Assembly (NCBI RefSeq): GCF_006337165.1 | Contig: NZ_CP040896.1 | Coordinates: 1,488,001 to 1,552,000, forward strand | From: Hymenobacter jejuensis | Lineage (GTDB): Bacteria > Bacteroidota > Bacteroidia > Cytophagales > Hymenobacteraceae | Length of the DNA: 64,000 nucleotides | Reading direction: 5' to 3' | Shown here: positions 42,216 to 50,745 of the stretch, one piece after another | Layout of the letters: the number at the start of each line of letters is the position of its first letter | Position numbering within the stretch: the stretch's first letter is position 1 | Translations under genes and position numbers: made by a program | The notes under the pieces: model-generated | Told to the model about the DNA's origin: nothing | Databases searched by the model: none | The model's input: only the letters and a program-made list of their open reading frames with translations

Positions 42216-44614
42216 AAAGGCTTGCCCGTCGTCAAAATCGACTGAATCCGCTCCAACGTTTTCCGCTCGCCAGTCAGCGACAGGAAAGCTTCGCGCTCCA
42301 GATCCAGCAGATACTGCTCGCTCACTTCCGTAGGCTGCGACAGGTCGCCGCCGCACATCACGTACGCCAGCTTGTTAGCAATTTTCACGTCGTGATCGGA
42401 GATGTAGCGGCCTTCTTTCATGGCGTACACGCCGGTCATGAACATGCCCAAAGCGCCTTGGCCGTGTACTTTGATGTTTGTTTTTTGGGTCGGTTGGGTG
42501 TAGCCAGCATCCGCAAGTTCCAAGGCAGCTTCTTTGGCCGCCGCAATGGCGCGGTTGCTATTTACCACTATCTCGTCGCCGCGGCGCAGGAAGCCCAAAT
42601 CATAAGCCTCTGCTGCTGAAGCAGATACCTTAGCCGTACTGATCGTCATGAAGGTGTTGCGGATCAGGTTGAACTCCGGTTCGCCCTCCTCATACTTCGC
42701 AGCCGTGCGCAACGTCATTTCCTTGGTGCCGCCACCGGCCGGAATCAGGCCGACGCCAAATTCCACGAGGCCCATGTAGGTTTCGGCCGAAGCCACCACC
42801 TTGTCGGCGTGCAGGTTCAGTTCGCAGCCACCGCCCAACGCCAGTCCGTGCGGCACGCCTATTACCGGAATGCTGCTGTAGCGCATGCGCATCATGGCGT
42901 TCTGGAACTGCGCGATCATCATATTGATCTCGTCAAACTCCTGATCCAGCGCGTACATGTACACGAGGCCTAGGTTGGCGCCCGCCGAGAAGTTTGGCGC
43001 GTCGTTGCCGACCACCAGACCGCGGTAGCCTTGCTCGGCCATGTCTACGCCCTTCAGCAAGCCCTGAATTACGTCGGTACCCAGCGTATTCATCTTGCTG
43101 TGGAACTCCACGTTCAGGATGCCGTCGCCGAGGTCGATAACCGAAGCACCGGCGTTTTTCCACAACACCTTGCCCGAAGCGCGCAGGTTGTCGAGAATGA
43201 TGAAGTTCTCGACGCCCGGAATCGGCTGGTAGCTCTTCGACTCGAAGTCGTAGAACTGCTTCACGCCCTGCTCGTTAACTTTGTAAAACGACGTATTGCC
43301 GGCATCGAGCATTTCCTGCACCCAGCCCGCCGCTTGCTTGCCTTCGGTCTGAATCAGCTCCAGACCTTTCGGCACGCCCAGCGCATCCCAGGTTTCAAAC
43401 GGACCCATTTCCCAGCCGAAGCCTGCACGGAGCGCGTCGTCGATCTTGTACAGCGAATCGGTGATTTCGGGTACGCGGTTGGTCACGTAAGCAAACAGGC
43501 CCGCAAACATTTTGCGGTAAAACTCGCCGGCTTTGTCTTTACCCGCAGCCAAGACCTTGAAACGGTCGCCTAGCTTTTCAATGGGCTTCGTAGCTTCCAG
43601 CGTAGCGAATTTTACGCGCTGGCCGGGCTTATATTCAAGTGTTTGTAAATCAAGTGCTTGTATTTCCGACTTGCCGCCCTCGCCTTTTACTTTTTTGTAG
43701 AAGCCCTGGCCGGTTTTGTCGCCGAGCCATTTGTTTTCGCCCATCTTCTTGAGGAAGTCGGGCAGCATGAATGCGGCTTTGGCTTCGTCGTTGGGCAGGC
43801 CTTGGGCCAGGCCATTGGCTACGTTGATAAGGGTATCTAAACCAACGACATCCGACGTGCGGAACGTGGCCGACTTGGCATGGCCAATTACCGGCCCCGT
43901 CAGCTTATCGACTTCCTCCACCGTCAGGCCGAGTTGCTGCATCACTTGCAGCACGTCCATGATGGCGAATACGCCCACGCGGTTGGCAATAAACGCCGGC
44001 GTGTCCTTGGCCAGCACCGTAGTTTTGCCCAGGTATAGGTCGCCATAGTGCATCAGGAAATCTACGATGGCCGGATCGGTATCCGGCGTCGGGATGATTT
44101 CCAGCAGCTTCAGGTAGCGCGGCGGGTTGAAAAAGTGCGTACCGCAGAAGTGCTTCTTGAAGTCATCCGAACGGCCTTCCGACAGCATATGAATCGGAAT
44201 ACCGGAGGTATTGCTCGTGATGAGCGTGCCGGGCTTGCGTACCTTTTCTACTTTCTCGTAGAGACTTTGCTTGATGTCCAGCCGCTCGACTACTACTTCT
44301 ATGGTCCAGTCGCAGCTGGCAATGTCTTTCAGGTTGTCGTCGAAATTGCCGGTCTTGATCTTGGCCGCATCGGCCTTACGATACAGCGGCGAAGGATTAG
44401 AGGCAACAGCTGCCTGCAACGAGCTGTTAACGATGCGGTTACGCACCGCCGGGTTTTCCAGCGTCAAGCCCTTTTTTTCTTCGTCGGCGGTTAGCTCACG
44501 GGGCACGATGTCGAGTAGCAGCACCTGCACGCCAATGTTGGCAAAGTGGCAGGCAATGCGCGAGCCCATGACACCGGAGCCCAATACGGCAACTTTCTTA
44601 ATAATTCGGTTCAT
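42206..44614 (-). CDS. fadN: 3-hydroxyacyl-CoA dehydrogenase / enoyl-CoA hydratase
   Basis: A two-activity beta-oxidation enzyme of 802 residues. The dehydrogenase domain is N-terminal: VAVLGSGVMGSRIACHFA (8-25) binds NAD, and CGTHFFNPPRYLKLLEIIP has the catalytic His. The hydratase domain lies at about 480-720, with GGGCELNLHADKVV and MGLVEFGVGLIPAGGG holding the two Glu residues. This order is reversed from E. coli FadB and matches B. subtilis FadN. In the linker between domains (about 316-328) an AT-rich in-frame stretch is a variant of the 28-bp repeat, and its TAA stop lies inside another copy. Confidence 0.93.
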   Translation of the reverse strand: MNRIIKKVAVLGSGVMGSRIACHFANIGVQVLLLDIVPRELTADEEKKGLTLENPAVRNRIVNSSLQAAVASNPSPLYRKADAAKIKTGNFDDNLKDIASCDWTIEVVVERLDIKQSLYEKVEKVRKPGTLITSNTSGIPIHMLSEGRSDDFKKHFCGTHFFNPPRYLKLLEIIPTPDTDPAIVDFLMHYGDLYLGKTTVLAKDTPAFIANRVGVFAIMDVLQVMQQLGLTVEEVDKLTGPVIGHAKSATFRTSDVVGLDTLINVANGLAQGLPNDEAKAAFMLPDFLKKMGENKWLGDKTGQGFYKKVKGEGGKSEIQALDLQTLEYKPGQRVKFATLEATKPIEKLGDRFKVLAAGKDKAGEFYRKMFAGLFAYVTNRVPEITDSLYKIDDALRAGFGWEMGPFETWDALGVPKGLELIQTEGKQAAGWVQEMLDAGNTSFYKVNEQGVKQFYDFESKSYQPIPGVENFIILDNLRASGKVLWKNAGASVIDLGDGILNVEFHSKMNTLGTDVIQGLLKGVDMAEQGYRGLVVGNDAPNFSAGANLGLVYMYALDQEFDEINMMIAQFQNAMMRMRYSSIPVIGVPHGLALGGGCELNLHADKVVASAETYMGLVEFGVGLIPAGGGTKEMTLRTAAKYEEGEPEFNLIRNTFMTISTAKVSASAAEAYDLGFLRRGDEIVVNSNRAIAAAKEAALELADAGYTQPTQKTNIKVHGQGALGMFMTGVYAMKEGRYISDHDVKIANKLAYVMCGGDLSQPTEVSEQYLLDLEREAFLSLTGERKTLERIQSILTTGKPLRN
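43632..43662. repeat. 28-bp palindromic repeat, copy 11, inside fadN
   Basis: A C-substituted variant: CAAGCACTTGATTTACAAAC then ACTTG on the minus strand. It is read in frame as part of EIQALDLQTLEY within the linker of FadN. Confidence 0.6.
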
Positions 44615-44688
44615 ACGAAAAGGAAGCGGGTGTTCGGAATGGCGGGATTGGATATAAAATCAGACCAAGCAAACGCGCCCCGACCGAC

Positions 44689-45168
44689 CTAGGCGGAGGT
44701 CGATTCGGAGCGCGAGCTTTTGAGTTTAAAATCGTCGAATAAGCTTTTGCTTTCGATCATGCCAGTGATTTGGCCTACGACCTTAAAGAACACATCAAGC
44801 TGATTCTGAGGGATTTTCTCATGCACTTTCTGGTTGAAATGGCGCACGGTTTGGCGCGAAACCTCTTTTTTGCGCAAGCCTTCTTCCGTCAGGAAAATGC
44901 GCACCGAGCGTTTGTCCAGCGCGTCGGCTTGTTTATAAATCAGCCCTTTCTCCTCCATCGAGCGCAGAATGCGGGTGAGGCTGCGCGTTTCGAGGCCCAG
45001 CAGCGGCGCAATCTTGGTAGCCGGCGTGCCGTTTTCCTGATCTATATTCAACAGCACGAAGCCAATGCTCGTCGTGATGTCGTGCTTGGCGGCCTGCGTA
45101 TTATACATGCGCGAGATGGCGTGCCAAGCAATTTTGATGTTGTAATCGACGGTTTCTTCGGGTTTCAT
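44689..45168 (-). CDS. MarR-family transcriptional regulator
   Basis: A 159-residue regulator with a winged helix (about 40-115: GTPATKIAPLLGLETRSLTR, ILRSMEEKGLIYKQADALDK, RSVRIFLTEEG). It lies 74 nt upstream of fadN on the minus strand and is likely part of the fad cluster. By analogy with FadR-type controls it probably senses an acyl-CoA or fatty acid; this is inference. MarR proteins usually bind palindromes near their own promoter, and I see no clear one. Confidence 0.9.
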   Translation of the reverse strand: MKPEETVDYNIKIAWHAISRMYNTQAAKHDITTSIGFVLLNIDQENGTPATKIAPLLGLETRSLTRILRSMEEKGLIYKQADALDKRSVRIFLTEEGLRKKEVSRQTVRHFNQKVHEKIPQNQLDVFFKVVGQITGMIESKSLFDDFKLKSSRSESTSA

Positions 45169-45240
45169 CGTAGTGCTGAGGTCCGGTAAACATACAAAGA
45201 ATATGTTAGGCTTGCATACTATCTCCGCAGAAAAAAGTTC

Positions 45241-45278
45241 GGGGAAAACAGCAGCCTTTCGGCTCGCCTGCTTTCCCC
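45241..45278 (-). terminator. Terminator of fadD
   Basis: On the minus strand GGGGAAAG and CTTTTCCCC arms enclose further pairing CAGGC/GCTG, followed by six T residues. It lies 43 nt past the fadD stop and upstream of the marR gene. Confidence 0.7.
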
Positions 45279-45321
45279 AAACTCAGCATCAGCAGCGATT
45301 TTCGGCGCGGCCTATAGCTTT

Positions 45322-47100
45322 CTAGCGCCGGTCGTCGTGATGGTATAAGCTCTCTATGAGGTCTTTGTTGTTTTCGGTGATGATTTTCCGCTTCACCTTC
45401 AGGGTCGGCGTCATCTCGCCGCTTTCTACGGTCCATTGTTGGGGCATCAGCACGATCTTCTTCACCTGCTCCCACTGCGCAAAGCTCTTGTTGTAGTCTT
45501 TTACAAGGTCTTCGTACATTTTCACAATGCGCTCATCCTTAACGGCTTGCTCGTTGGAGCCAATTTCCACGCCGTGCCGCTTGCCCCAGTTTTTGAGCTC
45601 ATCGAAAGCTGGTACTACCAAGCAGGCCGGGAATTTCTGATCGGCACCCACAACCATGGCTTGCTCCACGAGCGGCGACTCTTTAAGCTTGCTTTCAATG
45701 ACTTGCGGGGCGATGTATTTGCCGCCCGAGGTCTTGAACATTTCCTTCTTGCGGTCGGTGATTTTCAGGAAGCGCCCGTTGACAAATTCGCCGATGTCGC
45801 CGGTATGGAACCAGCCTTCGGCATCAATTGCCTCTTTGGTAAGGTCAGGCCGGTTGTAATACCCCTTCATTACCGAAGCCGATTTGGTCAGGATCTCGCC
45901 GTCCGGAGCGATTTTCACTTCCATGTTGTCGATGAGCGGCCCCACGGTCCCGATCATGTTATCTTCAGGTTCGAAGCCCCCTACGGCAATCACCGGCGAG
46001 GTTTCGGTCAGGCCATAGCCTTCCATCACCCGAATGCCTGCGGCCCAAAACACGCGCGCCAAGCGGGGCTGCAACGCACCGCCACCCGATACGATGCATT
46101 TTAAGTTGCCGCCCAAAGCTTCCCGCCACTTATTGAAAATGAGCTTGTTAGCCAAGGCAAGCTGCGTATTGTACACGAAACCCTGGCTTTTCTGGGTATC
46201 GTACTTCAGGCCCAGATCCAGAGCCCAGAAAAACAACTGCTTCTTGACGCCCTCCAAGTCGTGCCCTTTGGCGACGATCTTATCGTAGACTTTCTCCAGC
46301 AGACGCGGTACCGTGGTGAAGATCTGCGGCTTTACTTCGCGCAGGTTATCGGCGATCACCTCCATGCTTTCGGCGTAGTAAATGCTCACGCCGTTGATCA
46401 TGTATAGATACGTCACCATCCGCTCGAAAATATGGCAGAGCGGCAAAAAGCTGAGCGCCGTATCGTTGTCATGCACAGGCACATACCGCTGCGAGTTACG
46501 GCAATTGCTCAGGATATTGTCGTGGCTAAGCATGACGCCCTTAGGGCTGCCAGTCGTGCCGGAGGTGTAAATCAGGGTCAGCAGATCATCGGGCTGAACG
46601 GCAGCGCGCAACGGCTCTAAAGTCTTCGGATCACCTTTTTTGCCGGCTTCCAGCAGCTCAGAGAAATGGCGAGCGCCTTCAATTCGATCGAAAGTAAAAA
46701 CGTTTGCGGCCGGAATATTCATGCCGGCGGTGGCTTCTTTTACCTTGTCGTATAGCTTCTGATCGGCCACGAACACGGCCTTCACCCCCGCATCGCCGAA
46801 GATGTATTTGTAATCCTCGACCGTGATGCTCGGGTACATGGGCACGCTCACCGCACCGAGCTGCGAAATGCCGAAATCGGCCAGCATCCACTCGGGCCGG
46901 TTCATCGAGATGATGGCAACTTTATCGTCTTTCCGAATGCCCAAGCTCGCCAAACCTAAACTTACCAGGTTGGCTTGGTCGAGCACTTGCTGCGTGCTTA
47001 GTTTTCGCCATTCCCCGTCGACCTTGGCCGCGAGGCAATCGGCTTTGGGGTATTTGGAAAGCTGATACGGGAGAATATCAAACGCACGACGGACTTCCAT
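45322..47100 (-). CDS. fadD: Long-chain fatty acid-CoA ligase
   Basis: Activates fatty acids with ATP and CoA at the start of beta-oxidation. The 592-residue adenylate-forming enzyme has the AMP-binding motif IYTSGTTGSPKGVMLSH (181-197 in the longer frame), GYGLTETSPV and the DRKKEMFKTSGGKYIAPQ motif with hinge and catalytic Lys region. The ATG at 47100 is used; a TTG at 47112 would add four residues. It precedes the marR and fadN, A, E genes on the same strand but is separated from them by a terminator, so it is a separate unit of the same pathway. Confidence 0.94.
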   Translation of the reverse strand: MEVRRAFDILPYQLSKYPKADCLAAKVDGEWRKLSTQQVLDQANLVSLGLASLGIRKDDKVAIISMNRPEWMLADFGISQLGAVSVPMYPSITVEDYKYIFGDAGVKAVFVADQKLYDKVKEATAGMNIPAANVFTFDRIEGARHFSELLEAGKKGDPKTLEPLRAAVQPDDLLTLIYTSGTTGSPKGVMLSHDNILSNCRNSQRYVPVHDNDTALSFLPLCHIFERMVTYLYMINGVSIYYAESMEVIADNLREVKPQIFTTVPRLLEKVYDKIVAKGHDLEGVKKQLFFWALDLGLKYDTQKSQGFVYNTQLALANKLIFNKWREALGGNLKCIVSGGGALQPRLARVFWAAGIRVMEGYGLTETSPVIAVGGFEPEDNMIGTVGPLIDNMEVKIAPDGEILTKSASVMKGYYNRPDLTKEAIDAEGWFHTGDIGEFVNGRFLKITDRKKEMFKTSGGKYIAPQVIESKLKESPLVEQAMVVGADQKFPACLVVPAFDELKNWGKRHGVEIGSNEQAVKDERIVKMYEDLVKDYNKSFAQWEQVKKIVLMPQQWTVESGEMTPTLKVKRKIITENNKDLIESLYHHDDRR

Positions 47101-47223
47101 GAAATAGGGCAATAGGGTGGGAAAAGCAGCTTAAATAAATGGATTTTTTGGCGTAAAGCCTATTAGAAGGGCCTGTGAAGCGCCGCCGCTCCGGAAAAGG
47201 CAGGCGGGGTGCTGCTATTTGCT

Positions 47224-47231
47224 TAGTTTTG
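47224..47231 (+). promoter_or_regulatory. -7 box before the arginase-fold gene
   Basis: TAGTTTTG matches TAnnTTTG and lies 23 nt before the ATG at 47255. No good TTG box was seen at normal spacing. Confidence 0.35.
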
Positions 47232-47254
47232 TCTGCCTGCACTGCCTGCTCCCA

Positions 47255-48403
47255 ATGAATCTGGCTATTTTCTTTGATCCGCTCCGCGAAGAGTTGGTAG
47301 GCTCGCCTTCCGCTCCAACCACGCTGGCAGCTTACGTTACCGCTTTTCTCGATACGTTTCCCGACTGGCGCGACGCCGATCTGGCCCTTATCGGGCTGGA
47401 CGAATGGCGCGGAAGCTCGGCAGGTGCGCCGGCGGCTCACGGTGCCGATGCCGTGCGCCAACGCTTTTATCAGCTTCAGAAAGGTACTGGCGCTCTGCGC
47501 ATTGTGGACCTGGGCAACCTGCGGCCGGGACTCACCCTTGAAGACACCTACCTTCGGGTGCGCGAAATTGTGGCGGCGCTCTTGGAGTACAACACAGTAC
47601 CGATTTTGCTGGGCGGCAGCCACGACCTCGACTACGGTCAATTCCTGGCTTACGAAACCGTGGAGCGCGCCATCAGCTTTGCTACCGTCGATGCCCGCGT
47701 AGATATGGCCGAGCACACGGCTGCCCCCGCCGAAGAATCGCACCTTAGGCGCCTACTGGTGCACGAGCCCAACTTTATCTTCAATTTTGCCCAACTAGCT
47801 CATCAGCAATACTTTGCTGCTCCTGATGTATTGGCCGCGCTGGAAAAGCTGCACTTTGAAACGCTGCGCCTTGGCGAAATTCATACGGATGTGCGGCAGG
47901 CCGAGCCGCTGCTGCGCCAAGCCGATTTTGTGAGCTTCGACGTGGCCGCTTTGCGCTGGAACGATGCCCCCGCTTATTACCCAGCCAACCCGTTTGGGCT
48001 TACCAACGAAGAAGCCGCGCAACTGGCTTGGTATGCCGGCCACAACGACCAGCTCAGCAGCTTCGGCCTCTACGGCTACCGCCCCGACCACGACACGCAT
48101 GGCTTGGCCGCGGCTACGTTGGCCACCATGCTCTGGTATTTTGTGGAAGGCTACTACCATCGGCGCGGCGAAACGGATTTTCAGAGCCGACGCTTTATTC
48201 GGTACGCGGTGGGGTTGCCGGGCACGCCGGCTAAGCTGGTCTTTTACAAAGCCAAACGCACCGAAAAGTGGTGGCTGGAAGTCGAAAGTCTGGCCGACAG
48301 CAATTTGAAACGCATCGTGCCGTGCAGTTACCAGGATTATCTGCATGCTGCCCAAGGTGATTTGCCCAACCGTTGGATATTAACCCAAGCCCTGTTAGGA
48401 TAA
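47255..48403 (+). CDS. Arginase/formimidoylglutamase-fold protein with altered metal site
   Basis: A 382-residue ureohydrolase-fold protein. Most blocks are present: ILLGGSHDLDYG with His123, TVDARVDMAEH (canonical DAHxD) and FVSFDVAALRW (canonical SxDxDxxDP). The second and third blocks are changed: Arg148 replaces the metal-binding His, and Ala231 replaces one metal-binding Asp. A normal dinuclear manganese site is therefore unlikely, and classic arginase or formiminoglutamase activity is doubtful. I recall divergent ureohydrolase paralogues in Bacteroidota. The ATG at 47255 begins the fold; the frame from 47219 adds a hydrophobic leader that looks non-coding. Confidence 0.8.
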   Translation: MNLAIFFDPLREELVGSPSAPTTLAAYVTAFLDTFPDWRDADLALIGLDEWRGSSAGAPAAHGADAVRQRFYQLQKGTGALRIVDLGNLRPGLTLEDTYLRVREIVAALLEYNTVPILLGGSHDLDYGQFLAYETVERAISFATVDARVDMAEHTAAPAEESHLRRLLVHEPNFIFNFAQLAHQQYFAAPDVLAALEKLHFETLRLGEIHTDVRQAEPLLRQADFVSFDVAALRWNDAPAYYPANPFGLTNEEAAQLAWYAGHNDQLSSFGLYGYRPDHDTHGLAAATLATMLWYFVEGYYHRRGETDFQSRRFIRYAVGLPGTPAKLVFYKAKRTEKWWLEVESLADSNLKRIVPCSYQDYLHAAQGDLPNRWILTQALLG

Positions 48404-48419
48404 CCAAACCAATACCAAA

Positions 48420-48448
48420 CATATCTATTTGATATTCAATTAGTTATG
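48420..48448. repeat. 28-bp palindromic repeat, copy 12
   Basis: CATATCTATTTGATATTCAA continuing to TTAGTTATG. Its last three bases are the ATG of the cytochrome b5 gene; its left end lies 17 nt past the upstream stop codon. Confidence 0.75.
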
Positions 48449-48733
48449 AAAACACCATCCCATAGTTTGCCCACTACTGCCCTGCCGGAATATAGCCTTG
48501 CACAGCTGGCTTTGCGTAATGGGCAGGATCGGGATGAAATTTGGGTGTGTTACCAAGGCTTGGTGTACGACGTTAGCCGGTCGCGTTTGTGGCGGCGCGG
48601 CAACCACTACGAGCACTGGGCCGGCCAAGACCTGACCCAAGAGCTTCAACGAGATGCGCCGCACACGGAAAATGTCTTCGACAATTTCCCTATTATCGGT
48701 CGCCTGAAAGCTGCCGCCACTCCCAACTCCTAA
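48446..48733 (+). CDS. Cytochrome b5-like heme-binding protein
   Basis: A 95-residue protein of the cytochrome b5 heme/steroid-binding domain. Landmarks are YSLAQLALRNGQDRDEIWVC, YQGLVYDVSRSRLW, GNHYEHWAGQDLTQEL and APHTENVF. Heme ligands would be His54 or His57 and His73. There is no signal peptide or membrane segment. Partner reductase not identified. The start codon lies within a repeat copy. It precedes murQ with 48 nt between. Confidence 0.82.
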   Translation: MKTPSHSLPTTALPEYSLAQLALRNGQDRDEIWVCYQGLVYDVSRSRLWRRGNHYEHWAGQDLTQELQRDAPHTENVFDNFPIIGRLKAAATPNS

Positions 48734-48781
48734 CCCGCGCAGCCGTAAGCGGCCAAGCATTTCTTTTTCCCCTTCCGTACC

Positions 48782-49582
48782 GTGAGCACTACCGAAAGCC
48801 CGTCCCTTTTCAACAACCTCGAAACCCTTTCCACGCGTGAGCTGCTCGCCGGCATCAACAGCGTCGACCAAACGGTGCCCTTGGCTGTAGCCAAAGCCCT
48901 GCCGCAGGTAGAAGCGTTGGTGGAGGCTACAGTTGCTCAACTACAGAAGGGCGGCCGGCTGTTTTACATCGGCGCGGGCACCAGTGGGCGTTTGGGCATC
49001 TTGGATGCTTCGGAATGCCCGCCTACGTTCGGGGTGCCGCAGGGGCTGGTGGTGGGCATCATTGCCGGTGGCGATACGGCCATTCGCAAAGCCGTAGAGA
49101 ATGCCGAGGATGATGCTGAGCAAGCGTGGCACGACCTTTCAGAACATTCTGTGAACCAGAACGATATCGTGGTGGGGATTGCTGCTTCAGGCCGTACGCC
49201 CTACGTGATCGGCGGGCTGCAAATGGCTCGTCAGCAGGGCATTGCTACGGGGTGCATCGTCTGCAATGCCGGTTCGGAAGTGGCCGCCGCCGCCGAGTTT
49301 CCGGTGGAAGTCGTAACCGGGCCCGAATTTCTGACGGGCAGTACGCGCATGAAAGCCGGCACGGCTCAGAAGCTGGTACTCAACATGTTGACTACCGCCA
49401 CCATGATTCGGCTGGGCCGCGTGAAAGGCAACAAGATGGTGGACATGCAGCTCTCCAACCAAAAACTCGTTGACCGCGGCGAGCGCATGATCATGGACGA
49501 ACTGGGCATCGGGCAAGAAGAAGCCGCCGCACTTCTGCAACGCTACGGAAGTGTGCGCGCGGCGCTAGACGCGCAAAAATAG
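48782..49582 (+). CDS. murQ: N-acetylmuramic acid 6-phosphate etherase
   Basis: Splits MurNAc-6-phosphate into GlcNAc-6-phosphate and lactate during cell-wall recycling. The 266-residue protein has a SIS domain with FYIGAGTSGRLGILDASECP (the catalytic Glu78 in DASECPPTF), GIAASGRTPYVIGGLQMA and TGSTRMKAGTAQKLVLNM. It is about 30 residues shorter than E. coli MurQ, at the ends. The start is GTG at 48782. Its neighbours are the cytochrome b5 and a hypothetical gene, so it is not next to a recycling operon. Confidence 0.95.
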   Translation: MSTTESPSLFNNLETLSTRELLAGINSVDQTVPLAVAKALPQVEALVEATVAQLQKGGRLFYIGAGTSGRLGILDASECPPTFGVPQGLVVGIIAGGDTAIRKAVENAEDDAEQAWHDLSEHSVNQNDIVVGIAASGRTPYVIGGLQMARQQGIATGCIVCNAGSEVAAAAEFPVEVVTGPEFLTGSTRMKAGTAQKLVLNMLTTATMIRLGRVKGNKMVDMQLSNQKLVDRGERMIMDELGIGQEEAAALLQRYGSVRAALDAQK

Positions 49583-49686
49583 CAAACGCTTTCCGGGGTG
49601 AGTCCGTTAGAATGAAACTGAAACACGGAGCTTTTTTGCGACCGAATTGTTAGAATTTCATCCGCTCACCTTTACTCGCTGCCCCC

Positions 49687-50253
49687 GTGCATACCATCGA
49701 GCCGCATTACAACTGGATCGAGCAATATTCTGCTTCCGAAGACCCACGCTCGCCGCTTTTTGAAGCCGAAAACAGCCTCGACAGCTTCACCAATACCATT
49801 TATGGCTATTACATTCATCCTCAATGGGATAGCCTCGACTCGGATACGCTGTTCCTAAAAATCCTGTTTGTCGATTACGAGTTGGGGCTGGGCGTAATCG
49901 AGTTTATCGGTGAGTGGAACGACGCCATCGAAAATGACATTATGCTGCTCAAGCGCAACATCATCGACCTGATGGTGCACGAAGGCATCCGCAAGTTTAT
50001 CCTGATCGGCGAGAACGTGTTTAACTTCCACGGCTCCGACGACGACTATTACGAAGAGTGGTTTGAGGATGTAGAAGACGGCTGGATTGCGGGCGTCAAC
50101 TTTCAGGAGCACGTCGTTCGCGAAATGCGCCAGTACAATCTCGACAGTTACATCAACTTTGGCGGCCAACTCGACGATCTCCCGTGGCGCACGTACGCGC
50201 CGCGCAAGCTCTTTACTGTAGTCGATGGCATGCTCCAGCGACGACTGGGTTAA
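49687..50253 (+). CDS. Conserved hypothetical protein
   Basis: A 188-residue acidic soluble protein. Recognisable blocks are YGYYIHPQWDSLDSDTLFLK, GLGVIEFIGEWND, KFILIGENVFNFHGSDDDYY, and WRTYAPRKLFT near the C-terminus. I recall this as widespread and uncharacterised in Bacteroidota, but cannot name it. The start is GTG at 49687. It is probably a single gene, followed by a strong terminator. Confidence 0.75.
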   Translation: MHTIEPHYNWIEQYSASEDPRSPLFEAENSLDSFTNTIYGYYIHPQWDSLDSDTLFLKILFVDYELGLGVIEFIGEWNDAIENDIMLLKRNIIDLMVHEGIRKFILIGENVFNFHGSDDDYYEEWFEDVEDGWIAGVNFQEHVVREMRQYNLDSYINFGGQLDDLPWRTYAPRKLFTVVDGMLQRRLG

Positions 50254-50278
50254 AATACTTTTGCCAAGTGCTTGAAAG

Positions 50279-50313
50279 CAAAAAAGGCTCCCCTGTTTGG
50301 GGAGCCTTTTTTG
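50279..50313. terminator. Bidirectional terminator
   Basis: A perfect 15-bp stem (50279-50293 and 50299-50313) with a 5-nt loop and long A/T runs on both sides, between two convergent genes. Confidence 0.92.
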
Positions 50314-50333
50314 TAGCTAAAGATTGGGTCAGA

Positions 50334-50591
50334 CTACTTGGTAGTTGCGCCGTTAGCAGGCTGAGGAGTTGCAGTCGAAGGGTTAGCATCAGCAGCATCT
50401 TCCATTTTGTCGGAAGTAGCGTCAGCTGAGTCACGTACGGCGTCAGCCTTATCTTCCAAAGAGTCAGCCTTTACTTCGCCAGCGTTCTCTACTTGGTCAG
50501 CAGCATTCTCTTGAGCGTTTTCTTTTTTGCTGTCGCAAGAAGTGAACGAGAAAGCAGCAGCAGCGATGGCAAGAAACAGTACTTTTTTCAT
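50334..50591 (-). CDS. Small acidic lipoprotein
   Basis: An 85-residue protein with signal peptide and lipobox FSFTSC giving a lipidated Cys19. The mature part (NAADQVENAGEVKADSLEDK, DAVRDSADATSDKMEDAADA) is low-complexity with repeated Ala, Asp and Lys in a helical pattern, like small stress lipoproteins. No function can be assigned. It lies downstream of der on the same strand with a repeat in between. Confidence 0.82.
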   Translation of the reverse strand: MKKVLFLAIAAAAFSFTSCDSKKENAQENAADQVENAGEVKADSLEDKADAVRDSADATSDKMEDAADANPSTATPQPANGATTK

Positions 50592-50620
50592 GGTTTTGTT
50601 TTTGAGGGAGGTGTTGGAGT

Positions 50621-50648
50621 CTATTTAATTAATTATCAACACCTTGCG
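50621..50648. repeat. 28-bp palindromic repeat, copy 13
   Basis: CTATTTAATTAATTATCAAC continuing to ACCTTGCG. Moderately degenerate. It lies between the der stop and the lipoprotein start (minus strand). Confidence 0.6.
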
Positions 50649-50745
50649 TAGCAGTTGATGTTGAAATTCGAGACTTTATACCTCGTCTTTAGAAAGGTAA
50701 CCCAACCAATTAAAAATAATTACCCTGTTTTTTCAGGACGTGAAG

